Below, one piece after another: positions 1 to 10,386 of a DNA stretch of 64,000 nucleotides (position 1 is the first letter of the stretch; each line of letters begins with the position of its first letter). Source of the stretch: Microcebus murinus (lineage: Eukaryota > Chordata > Mammalia > Primates > Cheirogaleidae). Under the pieces are notes generated by a model that was not told where the DNA came from, made no database searches, and worked only from the letters and a program-made list of their open reading frames with translations. Location of the stretch: the NCBI RefSeq assembly GCF_040939455.1, contig NC_134119.1, positions 73,579,638-73,643,637 on the forward strand, written 5' to 3'. Both the position numbers and the translations under genes were made by a program.

Positions 1-460
1 CGCAGTGCGGATCTGGCTGTGTCCACTCACCCATGGGAGACGGGCAGAGATGGTGCTGTGTGGATCTGGCTATGTCCACTGACCCACGGCAGACGGGCAG
101 GCAGGGCGCAGTGCGGATCTGGCTGTGTCCACTCACCCACGGCAGACGGGCAGGCAGGGCGCAGTGCGGTTCTGGCTGTGTCAACTCACCCACGGGAGGC
201 GGTCAGGCAAGGCGCAGTGCGGATCTGGCTGTGTCCACTCACCCACGGGAGACGGGCAGAGAGGGTGCTGTGTGGATCTGGCTATGTCCACAGACCCACG
301 GCAGACGGGCAGGCAGGGCGCAGTGCGGATCTGGCTGTGTCCACTCACCCACGGCAGACGGGCAGGCAGGGCGCAGTGCGGATCTGGCTCTGTCAACTCA
401 CCCACGGGAGGTGGTCTTGCAAGGCCCAGTGTGGATCTGGCTGTGTCCACTCACCCACGG

Positions 461-513
461 GAGACGGGCAGAGAGTGTGCTGTTGGATCTGGCTATGTCC
501 ACTGTCCCACGGG
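461..513. repeat. 52-bp marker unit (GCTGTTGGATCTGG), first of 18
   Basis: This unit lost one base, giving GTGCTGTTGGATCTGG instead of GTGCTGTGTGGATCTGG. GCTGTTGG begins at 479, 5297, 9905, 15202, 16684, 18697, 23411, 25848, 29661, 34269, 40573, 42055, 44068, 48782, 51219, 53231, 55667 and 57679. A one-base deletion shared by 18 sites most likely arose once and spread by duplication, so it tracks the higher-order blocks. The copy expected near 60,100 is missing because three units were lost there. Confidence 0.85.
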
Positions 514-599
514 AGACAGGCAGGCAGGGCGCAGTGCGGATCTGGCTGTGTCCACTCACCCACGGCAGACTGACATGCAGGGTGCAGTGCGAATCTGGC

Positions 600-985
600 T
601 GTGTCCACTCACCCACGGGAGACGGGCATGCAGGGCGCAGTGCATATCTGGCTGTGTCCACTCACCCACGGGAGATGGGCAGGCAGGGTGTAGTGCGGAT
701 CTGGCTGTGTCCACACACCCACGGCAGATGGTCAGGGAGGGCGCAGTGCGTATCTGGCTGTGTCCACTCTCCCACGGGAGACGGGTAGGCAATGCGCAGT
801 GTGGATCTGGCTGTGTCCACTACCCAGGGGAGACGGGTAGAGAGGGTGATGTGTGGATCTGGCCATGTCCACTGACCCACGGCAGACGGGCACTCAGGGC
901 GCAGTGCGGATCTGGCTGTGTCCACTCTTCCACGGGAGAGGGGCATGCAGGGCGCAGTGCGGATCTGGCTGTGTCCACTCACCCA
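600..985. repeat. GGCCATGTCC block, copy 1 of 10 (about 385 bp)
   Basis: A run of about seven units carries a distinctive set of variants in fixed order: CATGCAGGG, GGTGTAGTGCGG, a 52-bp unit with CCACTACCCAGGGG, GATGTGTGGATCTGGCCATG, and CACTCTTCCACGGGAGAGG. The GGATCTGGCCATG marker starts close to 853, 1700, 3819, 8956, 12557, 20766, 28183, 33320, 37928 and 46137. Copies 1 and 2 are 847 bp apart. None occurs after about 46.2 kb. The block is a good phase marker for higher-order repeats; no function is implied. Confidence 0.85.
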
Positions 986-1446
986 CGGGAGATGGGCAGG
1001 CAGGGCGCAGTGCGGATCTGGCTGTGTCCACTCACCCAAGTCAGACGGGCAGGCAGGGCGCAGTGCGGATCTGGCTGTGTCCACTCACCCACGAAAGACG
1101 GGCAGGCAAGGCGCAGTGCGGATCTGGCTGTGTCCACTCACCCACGGCAGACGGGCAGAGAGGGTGCTGTGTGGATCTGGCTATGTCCACTCACCCACGG
1201 CTGATGGGCAGGCAAGGCACAGTGTGGATCTGGCTGTGTCCACTCACCCACGGGAGACGGGCAAAGAGGGTGCTGTGTGGATCTGGCTATGTCCACGGAC
1301 TGACGGCAGACGGGCAGGCAGGGCGCAGTGCGGATCTGGCTGTGTCCACTCACCCACGGCAGACGGGCAGGCAGGGCGCAGTGCGCATCTGGCTGTGTCC
1401 ACTCACCCACGGCAGACGATCAGGCATTGCGCAGTGCAGATCTGAC

Positions 1447-1832
1447 TGTGTCCACTCACCCACGGGAGACGGGCATGCAGGGCGCAGTGCGTATCTGGCT
1501 GTGTCTACTCACCCACGGGAGATGGGCAGGCAGGGTGTAGTGCGGATCTGGCTGTGTCCACACACCCACGGCAGATGGTCAGGCAGGGCGCAGTGCGTAT
1601 CTGGCTGTGTCCACTCTCCCACGGGAGACGGGTAGGCAATGCGCAGTGTGGATCTGGCTGTGTCCACTACCCAGGGGAGACGGGTAGAGAGGGTGATGTG
1701 TGGATCTGGCCATGTCCACTGACCCACGGCAGACGGGCACTCAGGGCGCAGTGCGGATCTGGCTGTGTCCACTCTTCCACGGGAGAGGGGCATGCAGGGC
1801 GCAGTGCGGATCTGGCTGTGTCCACTCACCCA
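1447..1832. repeat. GGCCATGTCC block, copy 2 of 10
   Basis: Same ordered variants as the block at 600-985, shifted by 847 bp, which is 16 units less one base (one 52-bp unit). It continues into sequence that matches 12303 onward (shift 10,857). The two closely spaced copies at the left end suggest a local unequal exchange of about 16 units before the larger duplications. Confidence 0.8.
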
Positions 1833-4800
1833 CGGGAGACGGGCAGGCAGGGCGCAGTGCGGATCTGGCTCTGTCCACTCACCCAGGGGAGACGGGTAGG
1901 CAAGGCGCAGTGTGGATCTGGCTGTGTCCACTCACCCACGGGAGACGGGCAGAGATGGTGCTGTGTGGATATGGCTATGTCCACTGACCCACGGCAGACG
2001 GGCAGGCAGGGCGCAGTGCGGATCTGGCTGTGTCCACTCACCCACGGCAGACTGTCAGGCAGGGCGCAGTGCGGATCTGGCTGTGTCAACTCACACACGG
2101 GGGATGGGCAGGCAGGGCGCAGTGCGGATCTGGCTGTGTCCACTCACCCATGGGAGACGGGCAGGCAGGGCGCAATGTGGATCTGGATGTGTCCACTCAC
2201 ACACGGGGGATGGGCAGGCAGGGCGCAGTGTGGATCTGGCTGTGTCCACTCACCCACGGGAGACGGGCAGGCAGGGCGCAGTGCGGATCTGGCTGTGTCC
2301 ACTCACCCACGGCAGACGGGCATGCAGGGCGCAGTGCGAATCTGGCTGTGTCCACTCACCCACGGCAGACGGGCGGGCCGGGCGCAATGCGGATCTGGCT
2401 GTGTCCACTCACCCACGGGAGGCGAGCAGGCAAGGCGCAGTGAGGATCTGGCTGTGTCCACTCACCCACGGGAGACTGGCAGAGAGTGTGCTGTGTGGAT
2501 CTGGCTATGTCCACTGACCCACGGCAGACTTGCAGGCAGGGCGCAGTGCGGATCTGGCTGTGTCCACTCACCCACGGGCGACGGGCAGAGACGGTGCTGT
2601 GTGGATCTGGCTATGTCAACTGTCCCACGGAACACGGGCAGGCAGGGCGCTGTACGGATCTGGCTGTTACCACTCACCTACGGCAGGCGGTCAGGCAGGG
2701 CGCAGGGTGGATCTGGCTGTGTCCACTCACCCACGGGAGATGGGCAGGCAGGGCACAGTGCGGATCTGGTTGTGTCCACTCACCCACGGCAGACGGGTAG
2801 GCAGGGCACCGTGCGGATCTGGCTGTGTCCACTCACCCAAGGCAGACGGGCAGGCATGGCGCAGTGCGGATCTGGCTGTGTCCACTCACCCACGGGAGAC
2901 GGGCAGGCAAGGCGCAGTGCGGATCTGGCTGAGTCCACTCACCCACGGGCGACGGGCAGAGACGGTGCTGTGTGGATCTGGCTATGTCCACTGACCCACG
3001 GCACACGGGCAGGCAGGGCGCTGTACGGATCTGGCTGTTTCCACTCACCTACGGCAGGCGGTCAGGCAGGGCGCAGGGCGGATCTGGCTGTGTCCACTCA
3101 CCCACGGGAGATGGGCAGGCAGGGCGCAGTGCGGATCTGGCTGTGTCCACTCACCCAAGTCAGACGGGCAGGCAGGGCGCAGTGCGGATCTGGCTGTGTC
3201 CACTCACCCACGAAAGACGGGCAGGCAAGGCGCAGTGCGGATCTGGCTGTGTCCACTCACCCACGGCAGACGGGCAGACAGGGTGCTGTGTGGATCTGGC
3301 TATGTCCACTCACCCACGGCAGACGGGCAGGCAAGGCGCAGTGTGGATCTGGCTGTGTCCACTCACCCACGGGAGACGGGCAAAGAGGGTGCTGTGTGGA
3401 TCTGGCTGTGTCCACGGACCGACGGCAGACCGGCAGGCAGGGCGCAGTGCGGATCTGGCTGTGTCCACTCACCCACGGCAGACGGGCAGGCAGGGCGCAT
3501 TGCGCATCTGGCTGTGTCCACTCACCCACGGCAGACGATCAGGCATTGCGCAGTGCAGATCTGACTGTGTCCACTCACCCACGGGAGACGGGCATGCAGG
3601 GCGCAGTGCGTATCTGGCTGTGTCCACTCACCCACGGGAGATGGGCAGGCAGGGTGTAGTGCGGATCTGGCTGTGTCCACACACCCACGGCAGATGGTCA
3701 GGGAGGGCGCAGTGCGTATCTGGCTGTGTCCACTCTCCCACGGGAGACGGGTAGGCAATGCGCACTGTGGATTTGGCTGTGTCCACTACCCACGGGAGAC
3801 GGGTAGAGAGGGTGATGTGTGGATCTGGCCATGTCCACTGACCCACGGCAGACGGGCACTCAGGGCGCAGTGCGGATCTGGCTGTGTCCACTCTTCCACG
3901 GGAGAGGGGCATGCAGGGCGCAGTGCGGATCTGGCTGTGTCCACTCACCCACGGGAAACGGGCAGGCAGGGCGCAGTGCGGATCTGGCTCTGTCCACTCA
4001 CCCAGGGGAGACGGGTAGGCAAGGCGCAGTGTGGATCTGGCTGTGTCCACTCACCCACGGGAGACGGGCAGAGAGGGTGCTGTGTGGATATGGCTATGTC
4101 CACTGACCCACGGCAGACGGGCAGGCAGGGCGCAGTGCGGATCTGGCTGTGTCCACTCACCCACGGCAGACTGTCAGGCAGGGCGCAGTGCGGATCTGGC
4201 TGTGTCCACTCACCCACGTGAGACGGGCAGGCAGGGCGCAGTGCGGATCTGGCTGTGTCTACTCACCCACGGGAGACGGGCAGGCAGGGCGCAGTGCGGA
4301 TCTGGCTGTGTCCACTCACCCACGGGAGACGGGCAGAGACGGTGCTGTGTGGATCTGGCTATGTCCACTGACCCACGGGAGACGGGCAGGCAAGGCGCTG
4401 TGTGGATCTGGCTGTGTCCACTCACCCACGGGAGATGGGCAGAGAGGGTGCTGTGTGGATCTGGCTATGTCCACGGACCCACGGCAGATGGGCAGGCAGG
4501 GCGCAGTGCGGATCTGGCTGTGTCCACTCACCCACGTCAGACGGGCAGGCAGGGCGCAATTCGTATCTGGCTGTGTCCACACAACCACGGGAGACGGGTA
4601 GTCAAGGTGCAGTGTGGATCTGGCTGTGTCCATTCACCCACGGAGACGGGCAGAGAGGGTGCTGTGTGGATATGGCAATGTCCACTGACCCACGGCAAAC
4701 TGGCAGGCAGGGCTCAGTGCGGATCTGGCTGAGTCCACTCACCCACGGCACACCGTCAGGCAAGGCGCAGTACGGATCTGGCTGTGTCCACTCACCCAAG

Positions 4801-4869
4801 GGAGACGGGCATGCAGGGCGCAGTGCGGATCTGGCTGTGTCCACTCACCCATGGGAGACGGGCAGAGAT

Positions 4870-7800
4870 GGTGCTGTGTGGATCTGGCTATGTCCACTGA
4901 CCCACGGCAGACGGGCAGGCAGGGCGCAGTGCGGATCTGGCTGTGTCCACTCACCCACGGCAGACGGGCAGGCAGGGCGCAGTGCGGTTCTGGCTGTGTC
5001 AACTCACCCACGGGAGGCGGTCAGGCAAGGCGCAGTGCGGATCTGGCTGTGTCCACTCACCCACGGGAGACGGGCAGAGAGGGTGCTGTGTGGATCTGGC
5101 TATGTCCACAGACCCACGGCAGACGGGCAGGCAGGGCGCAGTGCGGATCTGGCTGTGTCCACTCACCCACGACAGACGGGCAGGCAGGGCGCAGTGCGGA
5201 TCTGGCTCTGTCAACTCACCCACGGGAGGTGGTCTTGCAAGGCGCAGTGTGGATCTGGCTGTGTCCACTCACCCACGGGAGACGGGCAGAGAGTGTGCTG
5301 TTGGATCTGGCTATGTCCACTGTCCCACGGGAGACAGGCAGGCAGGGCGCAGTGCGGATCTGGCTGTGTCCACTCACCCACGGCAGACTGACATGCAGGG
5401 TGCAGTGCGAATCTGGCTGTGTCCACTCACCCACGGGAGGCGAGCAGGCAAGGCGCAGTGTGGATCTGGCTGTGTCCATTCACCCACGGGAGACGGGCAG
5501 AGAGGGTGCTGTGTGGATCTGGCTATGTCCACTGACCCACGGCAGACTGGCAGGCAGGGCGCAGTGCGGATCTGGCTGTGTCCACTCACCCACGGCAGAC
5601 GGTAAGGCAGGGTGCAGTGCGGATCTGGCTGTGTCCACTCACCCACGGGAGACGGGTAGGCAGGGCGCAGTGCGGATCTGGCTGTGTCCACTCACCCACG
5701 GGAGACGGGCAGGCAGGGCGCAGTGAAGATCTGGCTGTGTCCACTCACCCTCGGGAGACGGGCAGGCAAGGCGCAGTGTGGATCTGGCTGTGTCCACTCA
5801 CCCACGGGAGACGGGCAGAGAGGGCGCTGTATGTATCTGGCTATGTCCACTGACTCACGGCAGACGGGCAGGCTGGGCGCAGTACGGATCTGGCTGTGTC
5901 CAATCACCCACGGCAGACGGGCAGGCAGGGCGCAGTGCGGATCTGGCTGTGTCCACTCACCCACGGCAGACGGTCAGGCAGGGCGCAGTGCGGATCTGGC
6001 TGTGTCCACTCACCCACAGGAGACGGGCAGGCAGGGCGCAGTGCAGATATGGCTGTGTCCACTCACCCACGGGGGATGGGCAGGCAGGGTGCAGTGCGGA
6101 TCTGGCTGTGTCCACTCACCCACGGCAGACGGGCAGGCAGGGCGCAGTGCGGATCTGGCTGTGTCCACTCACCCACGGGAGACGGGCAGAGAGGGTGCTG
6201 TGTGGATCTGGCTGTGTCCTTTGACCCACGGCAGACGGGCCGGCAAGGCGCAGTACGGAAATGGCTGTGTCCACTCACCCACGGCAGACGGTCAGGCAGG
6301 GCGCAGTGGGGATCTGGCTGGGTCCACTCACCCACGGAAGACGGGCAGGCAATGCGCAGTGCGGATCTTCCTGTGTCTACTCACCCACGGGAGACGGGCA
6401 GGCAGAGCGCAGTGCGGATCTGGCTGTGTCAACTCACCCACGGCAGACGGACAGGCAGGGCGCAGTGCGGATCTGGCTGTGTCCACTCACCCACGGGAGA
6501 CGGGCAGGCAGTGCGCAGTGTGGATCTGGCTGTGTCCACTCACCCACGGGAGAAGGGCAGGCAGGGCGCAGTGTGGATCTGGCTGTGTCCACTCACCCAC
6601 GGGAGACCGGCAGGCAGGGCGCAGTGCGGATCTGGCTGTGTCCACTCACTGACGGCAGACGGGCAGGCAGGGTGCAGTGCGGATCTGGCTGTGTCCACTC
6701 ACCCACGGCAGACGGGCAGGCAGGGCGCAGTGCGGATCTGGCTGTGTCCACTCACCCACGGGAGGCAGTCAGGCAAGGCGCAGTGTGGATCTGGCTGTGT
6801 CCACTCACCCACGGGAGACGGGCAGAGAGGGTGCTGTTTGGATCTTTCTATGTCCACTGACTCATGGCAGACGGGCAGGCAGGGCGCAGTGCGGATCTGC
6901 TGTGTCCAATCACCCATGGCAGACGGGCAGGCAGGGCGCAGTTCGGATCTGGCTGTGTCCACTCACCCACGGCAGACGGGCAGGCAGGGCGCAGTGTGAA
7001 TCTGGCTGTGTACACTCACCCACGGCATACGGGCAGAGAGTATTCTGTGTGCATCTGGCTATGTCCACTGACCCACGGCAGACGGGCAGGCAGGGCGCAG
7101 TGCGGATCTGGCTGTGTCCACTCACCCACGGGAGACTTGCAGGCAAGTTGCAGTGTGGATCTGGCTGTGTCCACTCACCCACGGGAGACGGGAAAAGACG
7201 GTGCTGTGTGGATCTGGCTATGTCCACTGACCCACGGCAGACGGGCAGGCAGGGCGCAGTACGGATCTGGCTGTGTCCACTCACCCACGGGAGACTTGCA
7301 GGCAAGTTGCAGTGTGGATCTGGCTGTGTCCACTCACCCACGGGAGACGGGAAAAGACGGTGCTGTGTGGATCTGGCTATGTCCACTGACCCACGGCAGA
7401 CGGGCAGGCAGGGCGCAGTACGGATCTGGCTGTGTCCACTCACCCACGGCAGGGGGTCAGGCAGCGCACAGTGCGGATCTGGCTGTGTCCACTCACCCAC
7501 GGGAGACGGTCAGGCAGGGCGCAGTGCGGATCTGGCTGTGTCCACTCACCCACGGGAGAAGGGCAGGCAGGGCGCAGTGTGGATCTGGCTGTGTCCACTC
7601 ACCCACGGGAGACGGGCAGAGATGGTGCTGTGTGGATATGGCTATGTCCACTGACCCACGGCAGACGGGCAGGCAGGGCGCAGTGCAGATCTGGCTGTGT
7701 CCACTCACCCACGGCAGACTGTCAGGCAGGGCGCAGTGCGGACCTGGCTGTGTCAACTCACACACGGGGGATGGGCAGGCAGGGCGCAGTGCGGATCTGG

Positions 7801-9477
7801 CTGTGTCCACTCACCCACGGGAGACGGGCAGGCAGGGCGCAATGTGGATCTGGCTGTGTCTACTCACACACGGGGGATGGGCAGGCAGGGCGCAGTGTGG
7901 ATCTGGCTGTGTCCACTCACCCACGGGAGACGGGCAGGCAGGGCGCAGTGCGGATCTGGCTGTGTCCACTCACCCACGGCAGACGGGCATGCAGGGCGCA
8001 GTGCGAATCTGGCTGTGTCCACTCAACCACGGCAGACGGGCAGGCCGGGCGCAATGCGGATCTGGCTGTGTCCACTCACCCACGGGCGACGGGCAGAGAC
8101 GGTGCTGTGTGGATCTGGCTATGTCCACTGACCCACGGCACACGGGCAGGCAGGGCGCTGTGCGGATTTGGCTGTTTCCACTCACCTACGGCAGGCGGTC
8201 AGGCAGGGCGCAGGGCGGATCTGGCTGTGTCCACTCACCCACGGGAGATGGGCAGGCAGGGCGCAGTGCGGATCTGGCTGTGTCCACTCACCCAAGTCAG
8301 ACAGGCAGGCAGGGCGCAGTGCGGATCTGGCTGTGTCCACTCACCCACGAAAGACGGGCAGGCAAGGCGCAGTGCGGATCTGGCTGTGTCCACTCACCCA
8401 CGGCAGACGGGCAGAGAGGGTGCTGTGTGGATCTGGCTATGTCCACTCACCCACGGCTGATGGGCAGGCAAGGCACAGTGTGGATCTGGCTGTGTCCACT
8501 CACCCACGGGAGACGGGCAAAGAGGGTGCTGTGTGGATCTGGCTATGTCCACGGACTGACGGCAGACGGGCAGGCAGGGCGCAGTGCGGATCTGGCTGTG
8601 TCCACTCACCCACGGCAGACGGGCAGGCAGGGCGCAGTGCGCATCTGGCTGTGTCCACTCACCCACGGCAGACGATCAGGCATTGCGCAGTGCAGATCTG
8701 ACTGTGTCCACTCACCCACGGGAGACGGGCATGCAGGGCGCAGTGCGTATCTGGCTGTGTCCACTCACCCACGGGAGATGGACAGGCAGGGTGTAGTGCG
8801 GATCTGGCTGTGTCCACACACACACGGCAGATGGTCAGGGAGGGCGCAGTGCGTATCTGGCTGTGTCCACTCTCCCACGGGAGACGGGTAGGCAATGCGC
8901 ACTGTGGATTTGGCTGTGTCCACTACCCACGGGAGACGGGTAGAGAGGGTGATGTGTGGATCTGGCCATGTCCACTGACCCACGGCAGACGGGCACTCAG
9001 GGCGCAGTGCGGATCTGGCTGTGTCCACTCTTCCACGGGAGAGGGGCATGCAGGGCGCAGTGCGGATCTGGCTGTGTCCACTCACCCACGGGAAACGGGC
9101 AGGCAGGGCGCAGTGCGGATCTGGCTCTGTCCACTCACCCAGGGGAGACGGGTAGGCAAGGCGCAGTGTGGATCTGGCTGTGTCCACTCACCCACGGGAG
9201 ACGGGCAGAGAGGGTGCTGTGTGGATATGGCTATGTCCACTGACCCACGGCAGACGGGCAGGCAGGGCGCAGTGCGGATCTGGCTGTGTCCACTCACCCA
9301 CGGCAGACTGTCAGGCAGGGCGCAGTGCGGATCTGGCTGTGTCCACTCACCCACGTGAGACGGGCAGGCAGGGCGCAGTGCGGATCTGGCTGTGTCTACT
9401 TACCCACGGGAGACGGGCAGGCAGGGCGCAGTGCGGATCTGGCTGTGTCCACTCACCCACGGGAGACGGGCAGAGAC
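4870..9477. repeat. 4.6-kb higher-order block, copy 1 in U1
   Basis: About 87 units. It matches the next block downstream at a shift of 4,608 (for example 4943-5605 with 9551 onward, and 5297 with 9905), and after the 1,007-bp loss at a shift of 3,601 (6677-7654 with 10278-11255). Boundaries are approximate because flanking units are themselves similar. It contains a duplicated 159-bp trimer at 7132-7449. Confidence 0.8.
7132..7449. repeat. Duplicated 159-bp trimer (GAGACTTGC marker)
   Basis: Three units bearing GAGACTTGCAGGCAAGTTGC, GACGGGAAAAGACGG and a TACGGATCTGG unit occur twice in a row, at 7132 and 7291, 159 bp apart. The same double form is at 10733 and 10892, 31496 and 31655, and 36104 and 36263. 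The paralogous sites at 19101 and 44472 hold a single copy. This is a clean three-unit copy-number change. Confidence 0.85.
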
Positions 9478-10107
9478 GGTGCTGTGTGGATCTGGCTATG
9501 TCCACTGACCCACGGCAGACGGGCAGGCAGGGCGCAGTGCGGATCTGGCTGTGTCCACTCACCCACGGCAGACGGGCAGGCAGGGCGCAGTGCGGTTCTG
9601 GCTGTGTCAACTCACCCACGGGAGGCGGTCAGGCAAGGCGCAGTGCGGATCTGGCTGTGTCCACTCACCCACGGGAGACGGGCAGAGAGGGTGCTGTGTG
9701 GATCTGGCTATGTCCACAGACCCACGGCAGACGGGCAGGCAGGGCGCAGTGCGGATCTGGCTGTGTCCACTCACCCACGACAGACGGGCAGGCAGGGCAC
9801 AGTGCGGATCTGGCTCTGTCAACTCACCCACGAGAGGTGGTCTTGCAAGGCGCAGTGTGGATCTGGCTGTGTCCACTCACCCACGGGAGACGGGCAGAGA
9901 GTGTGCTGTTGGATCTGGCTATGTCCACTGTCCCACGGGAGACAGGCAGGCAGGGCGCAGTGCGGATCTGGCTGTGTCCACTCACCCACGGCAGACTGAC
10001 ATGCAGGGTGCAGTGCGAATCTGGCTGTGTCCACTCACCCACGGGAGGCGAGCAGGCAAGGCGCAGTGTGGATCTGGCTGTGTCCATTCACCCACGGGAG
10101 ACGGGCA

Positions 10108-10109
10108 GG
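10108..10109. other. Site of a 1,007-bp (19-unit) deletion in U1
   Basis: U1 passes directly from a unit matching 34420-34472 to one matching 35480 onward. The missing piece, 34473-35479 in U2, is exactly 19 x 53 bp. The breakpoint lies inside the GACGGGCAG motif shared by nearly every unit. Both the other 4.6-kb copy (4870-9477) and U2 keep the 19 units, so deletion in U1 is simpler than insertion in U2. Confidence 0.8.
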
Positions 10110-10386
10110 CAGTGCGCAGTGTGGATCTGGCTGTGTCCACTCACCCACGGGAGAAGGGCAGGCAGGGCGCAGTGTGGATCTGGCTGTGTCCACTCACCCA
10201 CGGGAGACCGGCAGGCAGGGCGCAGTGCGGATCTGGCTGTGTCCACTCACTGACGGCAGACGGGCAGGCAGGGTGCAGTGCGGATCTGGCTGTGTCCACT
10301 CACCCACGGCAGACGGGCAGGCAGGGCGCAGTACGGATCTGGCTGTGTCCACTCACCCACGGGAGGCAGTCAGGCAAGGCGCAGTG

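Larger units (their letters stand above)
1..2204. repeat. Left flank of the large tandem duplication
   Basis: Ordinary array material lying left of the 24-kb duplicated block. Bases 1-618 match 4819-5436 (shift 4,818) with few substitutions, for example at 351-360 and 421-430. Bases from about 985 onward match 11842 onward (shift 10,857), and this match runs without a break across 2204/2205 to about 3500. The left edge of U1 is therefore not itself a rearrangement scar; it is only the point where the later duplication began. No gene is visible. Confidence 0.8.

Noticed and set aside
6910..7500. Minus-strand open frames of 70-196 codons
   Set aside because: They are bounded by TGA in the reverse complement of CACTCACCC units and lengthened only where a CACTGACCC variant removes that TGA. 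Their sizes follow from unit variants, not from coding selection.
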